Assembly: GCF_001039355.2 (NCBI RefSeq)
Contig: NW_019776146.1
Span: 103,232 to 150,846, forward strand
From: Lingula anatina
Taxonomy: Eukaryota > Brachiopoda > Lingulata > Lingulida > Lingulidae
Reading direction: 5' to 3'
DNA length: 47,615 bases
The notes below the pieces were generated by a model. It was not told the DNA's origin and made no database searches. It saw only the letters and a list, made by a program, of their open reading frames with translations. Below, piece by piece: positions 1 through 13,800 of this stretch. The position numbers and the translations under genes were made by a program. The number at the start of each line of letters is the position of its first letter. Position 1 is the stretch's first letter.

Positions 1-3000
1 ATCACTTGGAATTAACAGTAAGTGACGATTCTGAGAAACTATCGCTTTCATACAAACCTAGAAAAACAATATTACACTATGTCTTTTTTTTAATGCCCTC
101 ATTACTTGGAATAAAAGCAATTTGTGTCACTTCAATAACAGTTTCTATATCATTAAACCAATCAATATTATTTAATGTCAACTTTCTTTCTGGTTTCTGG
201 GAAAATCCTTTCCTAGTAATATTGGTGACAAGAAGAAAACTACACTTCCTTTAACACCCTCCATGTGCAGGCTTTTGAACCCTTTTTAATCTCTTAAATT
301 GAAAAAAGAACCTCCTTAAGGAAGGAAAAGTCATAGTCTGTATGGTAATTTATGAATGAGTTATTTTTTTTTCAGTGACAGATGAGATATTATTTTTAGT
401 ATACAGAACCTGATTAGTCAGTCAATGTGTTGTGTGCAAGTGCATGTACACACAAGTATAAATGCCCATATGCATGTTTGTTTACTATAGGTATTGGGAA
501 TAACAGATCACATCTTAAGAAGGCAAGGGTATTTATTTATGGAAATGGTCAAACTAAATTACCCTCAACTGAATAGCCATTTTTATTTTTTTCAGATACC
601 ATGACCTCAAGGTCGACTGAAATTTGGTACAACTAGTCAATAAGCAAACTATGGAAAACAATGAGAAAATATAAAAGATAAATAAAATAAATAAATAAAG
701 TTACTTTCATAATTTTCAACTCAGAACATCTTTCAACTCAGTCTACGTTATAAAATAAGTTGAATTTAGAACATTTTAATAAGAGCAATCAAGAGAAGTT
801 GCCCGAGCTTGATGATGCAAGCACTGAGCCTCTGAATCTTGGAAATAAACTCGTCACCTTGAATAGGGGAATGTGAAATTACTTTCATGCAGTCATATCA
901 ACCAATTTTTGGAATCGACCTTAGATCCCTTCTGTTTCAGAAATTTGGATGCAGTGTGATGATCAAACCATTCTCAGCTAGTGAACCAAAGAAAAGTTAG
1001 CCTTCCATTCAACTCCTTTGAGAGTAAATGCTATTAGGCTATCTATAACTGCCATTCCGCAACTGGTGCAACTAGGGTTTTAGCTGCCCTGTGGCTTTTT
1101 TTTTTTTTTTTTTTTTTGGGGGGGGGGGGGGTTAAACCAACTGTCCTTTTCACCAGGAAAAGGTCCAATCTTGATGCAGATGCTTGAAGGTTTTATGGTA
1201 AAAGGTGCAGTATTTCAGAAAAAAGAACCCTCACCACTATTAAACTGCTGACTATGGGCCTGGTTTTAGGGTCTTATGCCACCTACATTTTTGATCAACA
1301 GACTTTATATCCTCAAAGAGAATTTAATAAATTATTGCCTGATAGATCCACAACATACAAATTCCCTTTAGTGCAAATGACATCAAAAATACTCCATACA
1401 AATTTATAGATGGGCAAAAAGTAAACTGTACTCAATTGATAGACTTGGTAAAATACTAATAGCTTAGTTTCTAAAAGTCACTTTAAACAAGTTATCTCTG
1501 TCGCATTCACAAGTTTAACATGTGAAGACCTGTCTAACCCTACAACTAGAGTGATAGCAATACCCAGCAAGGGCCCCCTTCTGCATATCTCTGATCCAGA
1601 AACTGGACTGTTATGAACGTTCAGTCTACGTTTCCTCTTTGGGATCACAGGATGCTTAAAAGGTAAAGACATTTTCACGCAAATGGTAACAAACATGCTC
1701 TTCTTTATGGCTTCGAGGCTCACACCAGCATTGAGAAATACCAAAATCATAAAGTAGTTGCCTACGGCTAAAAGAACAAACACAATATCTTATTTTTTCA
1801 CACAAAATTGTCGTGTTTCTAATATTTAATTTGGTAAAATAGAAACGTCCACGCCCCTTCCCTCCTCCCAGACAATTAAAAAAAAAAAAAAAAACTACTG
1901 TAACCCCAGAGCAGAAAAATCCATTTTTAATATATAGTGCCATGCTTTTGTCACCTTATCTTATTTGTCATATCATTCTATATGAATACATTCTAAGGGA
2001 TATCTGTTTAATGGGTAATAACAATATAATGAAGAAAATAAATACTAAAAATCAAATAAAAGAGAAAAATATCTGATGCCAACTCAATTAGTAGGGCATA
2101 TAAGTTAACTCCTTTCTAACCTTGTAAGATACTGAAGTGAGCAGGCTGCCTGTTTTAGCAAAGCCCTCTTTATATTAACCCTACCTATTCTCTGTAGATT
2201 TTACCTCTCTAAACCCACACATCAATTTTTAAATGTTTCAATTTTGTTTTTCTGGTAGACTCAAGGAGTTGTAGCACAAGATACTTTAAACATAGCAGAC
2301 TAGAAAGAATATGCAATGAGAGCTGTAAACTTTATTTTGTTCTTTTCTGTAATCATATTTTGCTGTTTCCAAAATGAAGATAAAATTCATTCTGTTCTTT
2401 CTCTCTAGAGTAACATGAGGTGCTTCACCTGTGGAGGTAAAAAAAAACTTATATGTCACTGACACAGTGCATTAGTGCTATTAGGAATTAAAGTGTAGGC
2501 TTCTTTAGTTTTTGCATTGTTTAAGGATAATTTGCACATATGAGATTTATAAGAAATGAAAAATTATAATATAAAAATATCCTGCTTTCTTGTCTGTATC
2601 AATTACACTTTTATTCTGATATAATTCTTCATTCCAGTTGGTTGAAATAGTCAACTGACCTATTCCACTGTTTTATATCACCTCTTTTTTTCCTACTAAA
2701 CTACAATCATAATAGCAAGGCTATTTTTAACATTTTGCAAATTGCTGTAACAGTTAGCTACATTTAAGAAAAATGATAACCAAAAATTGCTAATTTTATA
2801 CTGCTTTCAGTCATTTATTCCACATGACTTACTTTTCGGCATTTGGACTTCAAATATTTTACTAGCTAAGAACAGCAAAATACATCACTTTGCTTTCATA
2901 TGAAAAAAAAAAACATTCTTATTGTTTGTCAACCTATTCCTACTTAAATAAAAATTTGTTTATTTGCCAAAAACAATGGCCTTACCCATTTTTTCTCAAG

Positions 3001-3057
3001 TTAATTTTTTTATCAATGACAAATGGTAGTTTTCTTTTCCGCTTTTTATCCTTTCTT
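1..3057. other. Gene-free flank
   Basis: No open frame here resembles a known protein and the longest are short with no supporting splice structure. The stretch is AT-rich. It contains a T-run joined to a G-run near 1098-1131 and an A-run near 1879-1894. I see no RNA gene. Confidence 0.6.
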
Positions 3058-3860
3058 ACAAGGGGCCCTGATGTTTTGTATCATAAATACAGAAAAAAAC
3101 CTAGACTGCAACACTCGGGGCCCTGCAAAATGGATAACTAGCCAAGTTCTCAGTGACTATAGTANACATATTAGTGAAAAATGCAGGAAGGCCAACTCTA
3201 TGTTCGCAATTATCAGAAGAAGATTTCAACATTTGAACTCTAAGACATTCCTTCCTCTCTACAAATCACTTGTACGTACTCACCTGGATTATGCAAGCTC
3301 AGCATGGGCACCACACAAGAGCAAATTCATTGATCAGCGTAGGGCTACAAAACAGCTACTGGGTATGAATAACCTTAGTTACCCAGAAAGGTTACGTAAA
3401 CTTGGGTTACCAACACTTACAGGTTTGTAGCTATAGGAGGGTGAGAGGGGACATGATTGAGATGTACAAACTAGTCACTGGGATATACGACAAATCAACT
3501 AGAGACTTTATTAAATTATGGTCCAGTCATTCACATAGGTCTTGTAATAGAGGAAATTGTTTCATATTCCCTCAAAGAGCCCAATTAGACTTGAGAAAAT
3601 ACAGCTTCACTGTGCGTACAACACAAATATGGAATAGCCTACCCTATCAAGTTGTCAGGGCAAAAAGCCTCGGCTCTTTTCAGAACAGATTAGACAAGTG
3701 GTAGATGACCAGGAACTCAAATATGACAATTATAGGTCCGAAATTAACATCATCGGAAGTCACAAGTTAGTTTTGGAGGAAGAGTCCGATAAGGATCCAG
3801 TAGGAATCTGAATCGGAAATCAACGCTAATCTAATCTAATCTAATCTAATCTAATGTAAT
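3058..3860 (+). mobile_element. 3' end of a CR1-like non-LTR retrotransposon (decayed)
   Basis: Two overlapping plus-strand frames (to 3430, then 3402-3704) read like the C-terminal part of a CR1/Jockey-type reverse transcriptase: HISEKCRKAN, LYKSLVRTHLDYASSAW, RRATKQLLG, LRKLGLPTL, then RRVRGDMIEMYK and WNSLPYQVV. A stop at 3428-3430 and a frame change just before it break the gene, and the stretch before RRATK looks several residues short. It ends in a pentamer tail of the kind many non-LTR elements carry. The catalytic fingers and palm are missing, so this is a 5'-truncated dead copy. An isolated N at 3165 lies inside it. Confidence 0.8.
3826..3860 (+). repeat. (CTAAT)n tail of the LINE
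   Basis: About seven tandem CTAAT units (the last ones are imperfect) directly follow the LINE remnant. The position fits the 3' microsatellite tail of the element. Confidence 0.8.
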
Positions 3861-4944
3861 GAGAAAGGATATATGATTTTATTTTATTCATATAATGATT
3901 AATGGAGAGGCAAGTCAGTTGCCTCACCCTTATGTTTTATTTGCTAGGTGCTAAACTTCAAATAGTCCTATGTTAAAGCATTACAAGCCGGAAGCCAGGG
4001 TTTTCCCAATAAAATCTCAAATTTAATGGATTTTCCACAGGGTAAACAACATTACCCCTCCCCCCAACTTTCCAACCTTGGATCTTCTTTTTCTGATACT
4101 CACCATAACTCTTTAACAATTTTGAAAAAAAGGCAAATGATTTAAATTCCTGCTTAAACCGTGCTTTAAACTTCTGAAGATTGCAAGAGCCTGCATCATT
4201 TTCAAACTGTGTTAAGATGGTTGACCACTAAGTTTGTATAGGAGGCGGTGAATATGATTATTTTTTCCATATTGATAAAGGGCATTTTTATGTCAATATA
4301 TGTTTTAAAAGCTTCATGCTCTTAGGATGCATTCAAAATACTGGCTTTAGTCACTTTAAGAGCTTTAAATGCTATCAATTATACTCACATCAAGGGAAAA
4401 CATAGCACCTTGAGTGGAGGGAGGAATCGTGTGCCAGTTTGATTCTTTATTTCTCTTTTACTTCCTGCCATCCTGCAAAACTATCACCTCAGCATCCCAT
4501 TTGTAAAACAGCATCTAAATCAGACAGTGTCACTAAGGTATTGTCTGCATAATTCTGAAATAATGACCTTTGTCTGAGAAATATTTGCCCCAATGTAGAC
4601 AAGGTGCAGTTTCAATTACATTATATTTCTCCAACAAAGGCTGTACTTGCAGAACTGAAAATTTGCCTTTGTAAAATTTGTAATTTTCTGGGGTATATTT
4701 ACAGTATTACACTGATGAGACTTTTCCGACTTTTTCAGGGTCATTTGGGTCATTCTTGTGAATCATGTTCCCTGGACCCCTGGCCAATTTTCCTGCTTTT
4801 TCAGTGAGGACTAGTCTTATCCCTACGATTACTACCTGGATGAATTTTATATCACTGGTGCATCATGTTTGTCATGATAACCTGTGCACAAGTTGCCAAT
4901 CAAGATGGACGAGAAATCTGAATTTTCAGCAATAAAAAAGTTAA
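3861..4944. other. Gene-free stretch before the duplicated block
   Basis: AT-rich sequence with no convincing coding frame or repeat structure. It ends where similarity to the second sulfatase block begins. Confidence 0.55.
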
Positions 4945-5511
4945 TGAAGTCTACAGCACATCACTAGTAAATTAATGGTGCAGGGATGAAAGAAAATTAG
5001 CTGGCTTCATTTTGACATCTTGACAGCAGGCATATAACAAAGTGATACATGCCTGGCATTTAATAACATTTGCACATTTAACATTCTACTTATACATTTT
5101 TTTTTTTTTTGGGGGGGGGGGGGGGGGGGTCTCCTTGGATCTGTCATTTTAGAGATACAAAAATATGTTGATGCTCTCTCAGTCTGATTTGCAATAACAT
5201 GTAAGTGCAGTGACGTAATTCAATAAAAAGGAAAAAGAGGCTTTAATGAAGACAAATACAACAGGGGATTGGTGTAGATGTTAGGAATTGGGATTTCCTA
5301 GTTTACATTTGAATTTTTTTTCTCTTTTATGTGGAAATGAGAGTTGAAAAGGTTGCTGGAATATATATATATGTATATGAACAGATAGAAAATAGGAAGG
5401 TGTACTTATTTAGCATTCTCTGTTCCCATCCCTGCTATATAGGGTCATGTTCATACATGTAGTTGTTGCATGTATTTAAAGAAAGGACTTCATAGTTATT
5501 CTTGGATTTTG

Positions 5512-5752
5512 TTTTTATTTCTGAATAAACATGTGTTTGTAGCCTTGTAGAAAATTCACTTAGTTCCTATATCCATTGGTTTTATCTTACAATACCAGTT
5601 TAGTATTAAAATCATGTGATATACACAAATTATTTTATTTCTGAGTAAACGTGTTTGTAGCCTTGTAGAAAATTAGCTTAGTTCCTATATCCATTGGTTT
5701 TATCTTACAATACCAGTTTAGTATAAAAATCATGTGATATACACAAATTATT
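5512..5752 (+). repeat. 120-bp tandem duplication
   Basis: Two units of about 120 bp starting near CTGAATAAAC (5521) and CTGAGTAAAC (5641) are nearly identical. Both include the phrase TAGTTCCTATATCCATTGG. The pair is absent from the other segmental unit, where 33027 joins directly to the following sequence. Confidence 0.85.
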
Positions 5753-6779
5753 TCAGCTTTGTTCTGAAGATGTTATCTCATCAATATCACTTGACCTACT
5801 TTGGGCTATTTACCTGGCTCTCTTTATGACCCTTTTATCTTTGCAAGGTGATAGCTGTTAAAGCATGTGACCTAATAATGTAAGTCTAAGCTATGACAAG
5901 CATGTACACCTCTCTCCCTCCCTCCACTGGCTTGCTCACAAGCATGCCCTTACCTTTGTACATTAAACCTACTATCAGTATGAATTAGGAATGTGGAAAT
6001 AAACTTTTAGTAAAGTATATACTGAAGGTGACTGCATTGGAAGTAGCAATCTGGGCTTATAAATTTCTTTCTTTCTTTCTTTATTTATTTGTCACTTTGA
6101 GGAGTTAATGAAAAATAAAGAGGTTTGTTTATGGGAGGGGGTCTTTTTTTTACCTGGTTTTACTCAACATGTTACTGTTTTAAAACTTACTGATGTTTGT
6201 ACACTGTAATATGTATTTTTTCAGCTTTGAAAATTTAATTCAGTGACTGTGATAGTGAGCCAACTCGCCAATTTTTTCATTTTCATAGCATCATATATTT
6301 CTTTTTCTTCCATACTACATTTCCCTGCCCAACTTGACTGCTCACAACTAGTTTCTAAGCTTTGCCCTGGGTGTTTCATTAATATGATTTGTATAGTGAA
6401 TTTTTATTAGAAGCATTTTGATAATAAAAATGCTATCTAATGGAGACTTAGAATGTGTCTTAGCAGCCTTTTTTTTAATTGAATGCTTTTTGTAATATCC
6501 TTTCATTAAACAAAATGTGGTCAATCATTTCCACAATTCATCATGAGAAATATGGATAAGGATGTATACTTGAGTTGAAGCTGGTTTATAAATATCTATA
6601 CTTTATACTTGAGACATTTAAATATTACATTTAAATAATTTTATTCATTCCATTCCTATATTGTTTACAGTCAAATGCAGTAAAGGATGTACTGTATGAC
6701 ATTTTAATAAAAAAATGGTGGCTGGAAATTCTGGCCTTTTTAACCAGGTGTAAAGAAAGTGTGCTTATTATAAATATCA

Positions 6780-6826
6780 AGAATAATTTGAAATTCTCTC
6801 TCTCTCTCCCTCTCATCCTCTCTCTT
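6780..6826. repeat. CT-rich low-complexity tract
   Basis: Imperfect CT/TC repeats. Open frames on both strands here are low-complexity artefacts. Confidence 0.6.
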
Positions 6827-7540
6827 TTTTCCCCTTATTTTATTTACATGTATATACATTTTTTCTGTCACAGTCAGGGGATTATATATTCTACATGTAC
6901 AACCCAGTATATTGTGTGCACCTTTGAAACTGTATATCAGTAAAACCAATGTGTTTTTGTGTTAAAACTCCTTGGTAAAACTGACTCCAATATAGAATTG
7001 TAAAGATTTTTGAAACTTGGAAAGTGGAAAAGGCAATGTCGTTTTATGTGTCTTTGAAAAATTTGAATAACATCTAAAGTTATGTGAGATTATTAATAGT
7101 CATTAAGAGAGATTTGCAAATTTATAATATTAAAATAGGAAAATACAAACTTTATTCAAGGTGACATATTACTAACCTTGAAGAGTTGCTGCATGCAGTG
7201 ATGTTTTACCATTTATGAAAATAAATGTATGCCTTTGTTGCTGTGATGTTTGTCTTTGTCATAATCTTACTTGTGCTGTGAGATATATAAAATCTAATGA
7301 GGTTTACAGATTTCTATGCTTTCTCGTGTGCACTAACTAAAAAATTGTCCTCACAAGTTGCAAGTAATGTATATGAGTCAAGTTCTCCTGGATACTCTCC
7401 TAGGGTTGTGTTACTTCTATATGGCATATGACAGTACAGCTATTCTGAGCCTTGAAGTCCTTAAGAAATTTTCTTAAATCAGAAGACTTAGAACTATAAT
7501 GCTCCATAAAGAGCGACAAAATGCATAGGCAGGGAAGAGG

Positions 7541-7559
7541 TGAGTCACCTCTATATAAG
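7541..7559 (+). promoter_or_regulatory. Core promoter of sulfatase copy 1: AP-1-like site and TATA box
   Basis: TGAGTCA at 7541-7547 sits in a near-palindrome (AGGTGAGTCACCT). A strong TATA box, TATATAAG, follows at 7552-7559. The ATG is 149 bp after the TATA box, so transcription would start near 7580-7590. A GATAAG motif lies at 7568-7573. CTTTCTAG at 7680-7687 is a good acceptor, so a short 5' UTR intron is possible but unproven. The same layout recurs before copy 2 with 5 bp more between the two sites. The motifs are seen directly; factor binding is inferred. Confidence 0.65.
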
Positions 7560-7707
7560 AGGAAAAAGATAAGAAGTAGGTGTTTCAAATCACTTACAAG
7601 TTGAGGCTTGGTGAATGTAAACAAACTCTACGTGACGTGATGTTGATTTTTATGTGATCAGCTAATGTGGTTGCATCTTCTTTCTAGGGAGTTTCCACTG
7701 AAGAGCC

Positions 7708-7818
7708 ATGAATCAACAGACAGTTTTCCTGATAATTGTCTGCACTTGGTGCCAGTTGCAAGGTGGCTGTGCCCAGAGTTCAAGGCCACATATCATAGTA
7801 ATTGTGGCAGATGATTTG
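7708..7818 (+). CDS. ARSB: Sulfatase copy 1, exon 1
   Basis: Starts at the ATG that heads a hydrophobic signal peptide and ends after ADDL, the first metal-binding motif (Asp35-Asp36). The donor is GTAAGT, phase 0, 37 codons. Its counterpart in copy 2 differs by very few bases. Confidence 0.93.
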
Positions 7819-10800
7819 GTAAGTTTACCCTTGAGATGCACTCACGTTACTGTTTTAAAACTTACTGATGTTTGTACAGCATCTCTTTGATGTCCGTACC
7901 AACTTTGCTATCCTTTATTTTTAACATATTGAATGTTTGAGCAAATGAATTGAGGATGAACACATTGAATTGTATTCAAACTGTCTTACTCCTGTAAATA
8001 GTATTTTTAAAATCTTGTGAAGTCAATCTTTCTGTAAATTTAGCATAGGTTGATTGTTACAGTATCATTACTGTATATGTCAGGTCTCTTCACTGTACAT
8101 ATTCTAACAGTTCCTCTGTTGGTTTTAATCATGGCCCCCTGACCCCATTGACACACACGCATGCATGCATGTACCTATGTACACAGTGATGAAAAAAGTT
8201 AATTCACTAAATAGCATATTTATATCCATATGCCAACATTATTTCCACATTATTTGCAAAGATACAAACAATTTAAAAGTTGTGTTTATTTCAAATTGTA
8301 TCCAAAATATGAAAATGGACAACAAGTTATTCTCATATTTTAGGGCTGGAATGATGTCAGTTTCCATGGTTCTAACCAGATCCCTACCCCAGCTCTGGAC
8401 ACTTTGGCCTACACTGGGGTGATGCTGTCTAATTACTATGTCTCTCCAATCTGTACTCCCTCCAGGAGTGCCCTGATGACAGGGAGACATCCTATTCATA
8501 CAGGTGTGTCAGGGTGTGTGTGTGTGTGTGCACGCGCGCGTGCGTGTGTGTGCACGTGTATGTGCATGCTACAGAGTGTGTGTGTGTCACAGTGTCTCTG
8601 AATGTCATAGTGTGTGTGTGTGTGNTATAACATTCATACTCGAATAGATTTTACCCTAAATTGAATGTTTTTATTTTGATTTAACCAAGGAATAAGATGT
8701 CCTCGGTTGTATGGTGTTGTGCTGATGTCCTCGGTTGGTACACATAGACAAGTATGTGTGTGTGTGTGTGTGTGTCACAGAGCATGTGTTTTTGTCATAG
8801 TTTTATAGAGAAAAAAAAGGATTTTCCTGAAAATTTCATCAATTTTCCCATAATTGATAAGGTTTACCCCATTTCAAATAAAGGTCCATTAGGCCATTTT
8901 TTAGTTCAAAATTGTCAGCTTCCATCTCCAAATATGGCCTGCAGAGGGTGCAATGTTATCTTTAAGTGCCCAAATGGAGATTAGGAAATGTCTTGCAAGC
9001 ATGGTGCTAGGAGAGGTAAGAAATGCTAGTCACATTTTCTAAATATATATGTTACCTGCAGTGCATAATTAAAGATTGATGTTGATTATGCTGTTTTTAC
9101 CATTTAAGGAAAACCATTTGACTTATGATTCCATAACTTACAGAAAATATTCAAAGGCCCAAAATACTGGTTTAGTTTTAAAAAAAAGTCTTTTTCTTGA
9201 AGTAATGGATTTATTTATTTATTGTGAAAATTTACACATATTGGCATTTTCAAGATGTGATTTTGAACTCCATGTGCCTGAAGCCCTTTACTAGTTACTT
9301 TTTGTAATGATACAGTATATTGTTTAAAATTGGTGGTGATTGCGCTGCTTAGCATTATGTAACTTACAAAAAATTTTTTGCACTGCCCCTACAAATGCTC
9401 TAAGAGAAAAACTGTGTTACCTATTACTTTGTAACTTATAAGAATAAGTAAGAGGATTGACATACAATTGAAATTGAAAAACCAGCTTGATTGGATTATT
9501 TGTCTTTTTTTAAGATTTTTGTGAAATTTTCATTTTACTTATTCTGTATTTTTTTTTTAAATTATTTTTCATTTTTCAATCACTGGCATTTTTAAGATGT
9601 GACTTTTAATTCCCATCCACCAGAAGCTCTGTACCAGTTACATTCCCTGTATTTTCAAAAAAAAAAAAAAAATAGTAATGGTGTTCATGCTGTTTAGCAT
9701 TATGTAATGTTATTTTGTGCACTGTTATCATTTTTCACATATCTGGGATTTTTAATGTTGATTGTGCTGTTAAGCTTCATATATTCTGTGCATCATTGTT
9801 TCTATTTTTGTTAACCCAACTTTGTGTCAGGTGATATATTGCTGCATATGATCAGTCTTGAATGTCCCTTGTGGATAATTACTAGCTGTGAGATGTGAGT
9901 TGTTAAATCATTTGACTCATTAACTGTCAAGTGGCCATGATATTTTATAACCAGGTTAATTAAACAGGGCCATAAATTTCTTAGCCATAGTGTTTAAGTG
10001 TACACAGACTTTCTCAGAAATCCTTAATCGCAGCATTAGGTAATATTGCATCAAAATTGACATCATAAAAGCTAAATAAAAGGAAGAGGTGCTTCACAGA
10101 ACTTAAAGCCTACACTGAGAAAATTAGTCTGATTGGATTAATATCATTATTTTGAAGTTATTTGAAGTCTTTTTTAACATTTTCCCCTGTAGTGTATGTC
10201 TGACTTTCAAGAACATAAAACATACCACATGATTTTGAACTCTTATGTGCTTGAAGCCCTATGCTAGGTACTTACTCTGAAGTGGTGGTGATAATGCTGT
10301 TAAGCATTATATGATGTTCTGTTTAAATTGACAAAAAAATTACTTAACATTTTTTTTCCTGCTTTGTCTGAACAACTGAAAACTTGTTTTATTCAGTAGG
10401 TTGAAATAGCCCAGTTAAAATGGGACTTACTGTTTATAATCAAAAATAATCTTATGCAACACAAATATGATTAACATGTTTGCTTCTAATGCATATTGTC
10501 TATCTTTAAATTGTGAGTCAATATCAAAAACTTTATACTGAATTGAAATTCAGGTGGAATTTTTGATGAATTATCAAGAGCATCTGTAAAATAGCAGTTC
10601 CTTCTCGCTTTTTGTCTTTGCGACATTTATGTTATATACATGCATATGTTATTACAGCTGATATCTAATGTCATGGTCTCGGTAAATTACATAGGCTGGT
10701 CACATTCAGACATAATTTTGCATGGTGTGTTTTTTTAAGCAAAATAAATAAATAAGTAAAATATGAAACAAAAGAAAATTACTATTGTAAACAAAAGTGT

Positions 10801-13800
10801 ATATATTTTCAGGCCTCCAGCACGATGTCTTGGTGGGTGCTGCCCCCTATGGTTTGGGACTGAATGAAACCATCATGCCTCAGTATCTGAAGCAGCTCGG
10901 CTATGAAACTCACATAGTGGGGAAGGTAATGAGAGAGGATTTTTAATTACAGACAAGTTTCTGTATATATTTTAACAAGATAAGTATCTGTCTGTGACAT
11001 CACTGTCTCCGTTGCTGTTGCTGCCCGATGCATGACATTCCTCCTAACCTCCAAACCATATTTTTGTTTTATTTTAAAGTTACTAAGTGGCTTTGTTTGG
11101 TAAAGAGGCAGGTTGCTTTCAAAATTCGACGTGATTGGTTTACATGTACGGTAATTGTTCTGATGTTTTTTTTTGTTTGTTTGTTTGTTTGATTTTTTTA
11201 TGTGAAATTTTCATTTTTCACACATTAGCATTTTCAGTGGCTTTTATGTCCCATGGAACTAGGTTTTCAATGTCCATGTTACCTGTAGTACATCATGTAA
11301 GAGGATAAGAAGGATTATGCTGTTTTAAAGCCTTATGTAACAGTGGATCAAAATTGACCAAAACATTATTTTGTGCACTTTTTCCAGCATAATGTCTGAA
11401 CATTTGATAGCTTTGCTGCCTCGTTTCCGGGATGCTGTCTGTATATTTGCCAGCTTTTCTGTCTAGTTTTAAATTAAAATTAACGGGAAAAGAATTTTCT
11501 TGACATTCACCAAGAAAGGAAAGGTTTATGGGAGATGAATGCACAGCCCCAGCATACTGCATATACAATGGATCAAAAGATAATGAAAAATAATAATAAG
11601 TTAATTGAATTATCTTGCCTTTAAAAGATCTTCAAGATACTAATGGTATTAGATAAGTTATCTATTTTGACATAAAATGAGGATAAAACTGTTATTTTGT
11701 TTCACAATTTTAATGATAATCTAGCAAATATACTGGGAAATTGGGTCATTGACATACCTGCTTTTCTCCGTAAAGAAATTCATCCAAACTTTTTCATCGC
11801 CTTTTGAAAGAGCTCAAATGATTATGATATTTAAAGGGATAACAATTATTCATTTTGGCCAAAAAATTATTTTTCCTGGGGTAAAGAACAATTTTCCCAT
11901 ACTTCCCAATGGTTATTGAATCCATTTCTACATTCAAAGTTAGTCCCTGTTTTTTTTTTCTAAAAAGTTTTTTTTTTTTTGTTTAAATCTCTTAAGAGAT
12001 TATCACAAAGTGTAGCCATCTATTATAGAGGTCAAGTGATGTGATAGCAAGCATAAACTCCAGAAAAAATGTGTTAACCGCCATTTTGGTGGTAAAATAG
12101 AATTTATTATATTTCTATGATTTGTTTGCAATGTATTTATAGTAAAATATGGATATCTCACAAACAGTTGTTATCCCTTCAAGTGTTAAATTTGATTTTT
12201 ATTCAGGTATTTCTTTCAAATCCAACATTGTTTTGGAAAATTTTTTTTTAATGGTTTTGTCTGAGATTCGTGAGAAGTTACGGTATGCTAAGTGAAAGAA
12301 TTTACAGTGTGTTAAAAGTCGGGTATGTTAATTTTAATCATGGAGGATCAGCCAGTCTGGAAATGTACTCAGTTCTAGTGAAACCTGTTAATCTAAAGGT
12401 GTCCTTGTACTCTCTTTTTAGGGCATTGACACAGTTGTGTCAGCGATGCTATCAGCAGATTTAGGTCACAGATAGCTACAATGTTATGCAAAACAGTGGC
12501 TCATAAATTGATACCCATCATTTATGCATGGCAGTGGCTCACAGATTTGCATTTTTTTTGTTTCAGGGTTTATCACAAACCTTTTAAAGTTAAAAAGTTC
12601 TGTTGGACAAAATATTTTCGGTATGACATCATCAGTTTTTGTGCATAGAATATTGATTTTTAAAGAAGAGGTTTTGGGGAATAATAAAAGTGCTTCACCC
12701 GTCAATAAATATAATTGCTGATCATATCTCTGATGTATGGCAATGACTTGATTTTATTTTTGTGAATGTTACAGTTATAACAGTTTTTTTTTTTTTAAGT
12801 CATTAAGTCATAAAATTTGAGCATTTTCATCAAAAGGCAGCGACTGTTTTGTCAACTTATAGCTGTATTCTATACCATAAAAGCACCAAAAATGCTGGAA
12901 AGAATTACATTTTGAACACTTCCAAATTTTAATTAAAATGTATGTGAAAAATTGATAATTTATCTTCACTGAAAAAATTGAGTCATTACCGTGTACATTT
13001 GTAACATTACTGACTGTGACCTGAAAATGACCTGATAACAGTTTAAGAACAACTTGATTAGATTAGGCCTGTTCACATGAGGTATGTCTAGACTGGAAGT
13101 TGTGCCAACTGTAGTAATCAGATTTATTACTCAGTCTTTTCTCTGTCTGAGGTATAGTGGGAACTTTGGAGAAAGGGACACAAATCATTATTAGCATTTG
13201 ACTATTGTTTTATTTATTTATTTGGGGGCAGGGGGGGGGGGCAGTTTCCCACCTTAAGCAGCTGCAAGACCCCCAAAGCCACCAAGATATTTCTTCTTAC
13301 TTTTATTGCACAACCCAAGAGCAAGTCTGGTGGTTACGACTGTGTCATTACTAATTGTTCACTTCTGTTGAAAGCATTGTTGTGTATAAATCCTGTAAAG
13401 AGAAGTTGTTTGTTATGAAGTCTAAGTGAAACAGGACAATGGTTTTGAACTATTTATTTTTTTCTTTTCACACTGTCACTGGCTCATTCAGTTAGGATAT
13501 ATACCAGCATTCAATGTTTTAATCAGAAATTATATATATATTATAAACCCAGTGGCTGCTCAATGTTTTTAAGACGCAGCCCATTAAATTAATGGGAAAA
13601 GGCTGGATTGCAGCATGGCAAATGAATTTGTTTAAGTATTGTGTATTAAGTATTGTGCTAGGAGAGATGAATGTGTCTGGCACAGCCATCACAATTTTTA
13701 TTTTAATGTTGGACCTTTTGAGCAACAAACAAATTTATAGTGAACATATGTTTTTATAAGAAGTCTTTTCTCATTTGTAGTTGTTGTATTTTTCCAAGTG

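Noticed and set aside
5512-5752. Assembly artefact like those at 15937 and 20077
   Set aside because: The two 120-bp units differ at several sites and have no N between them, so a genuine tandem duplication is more likely.
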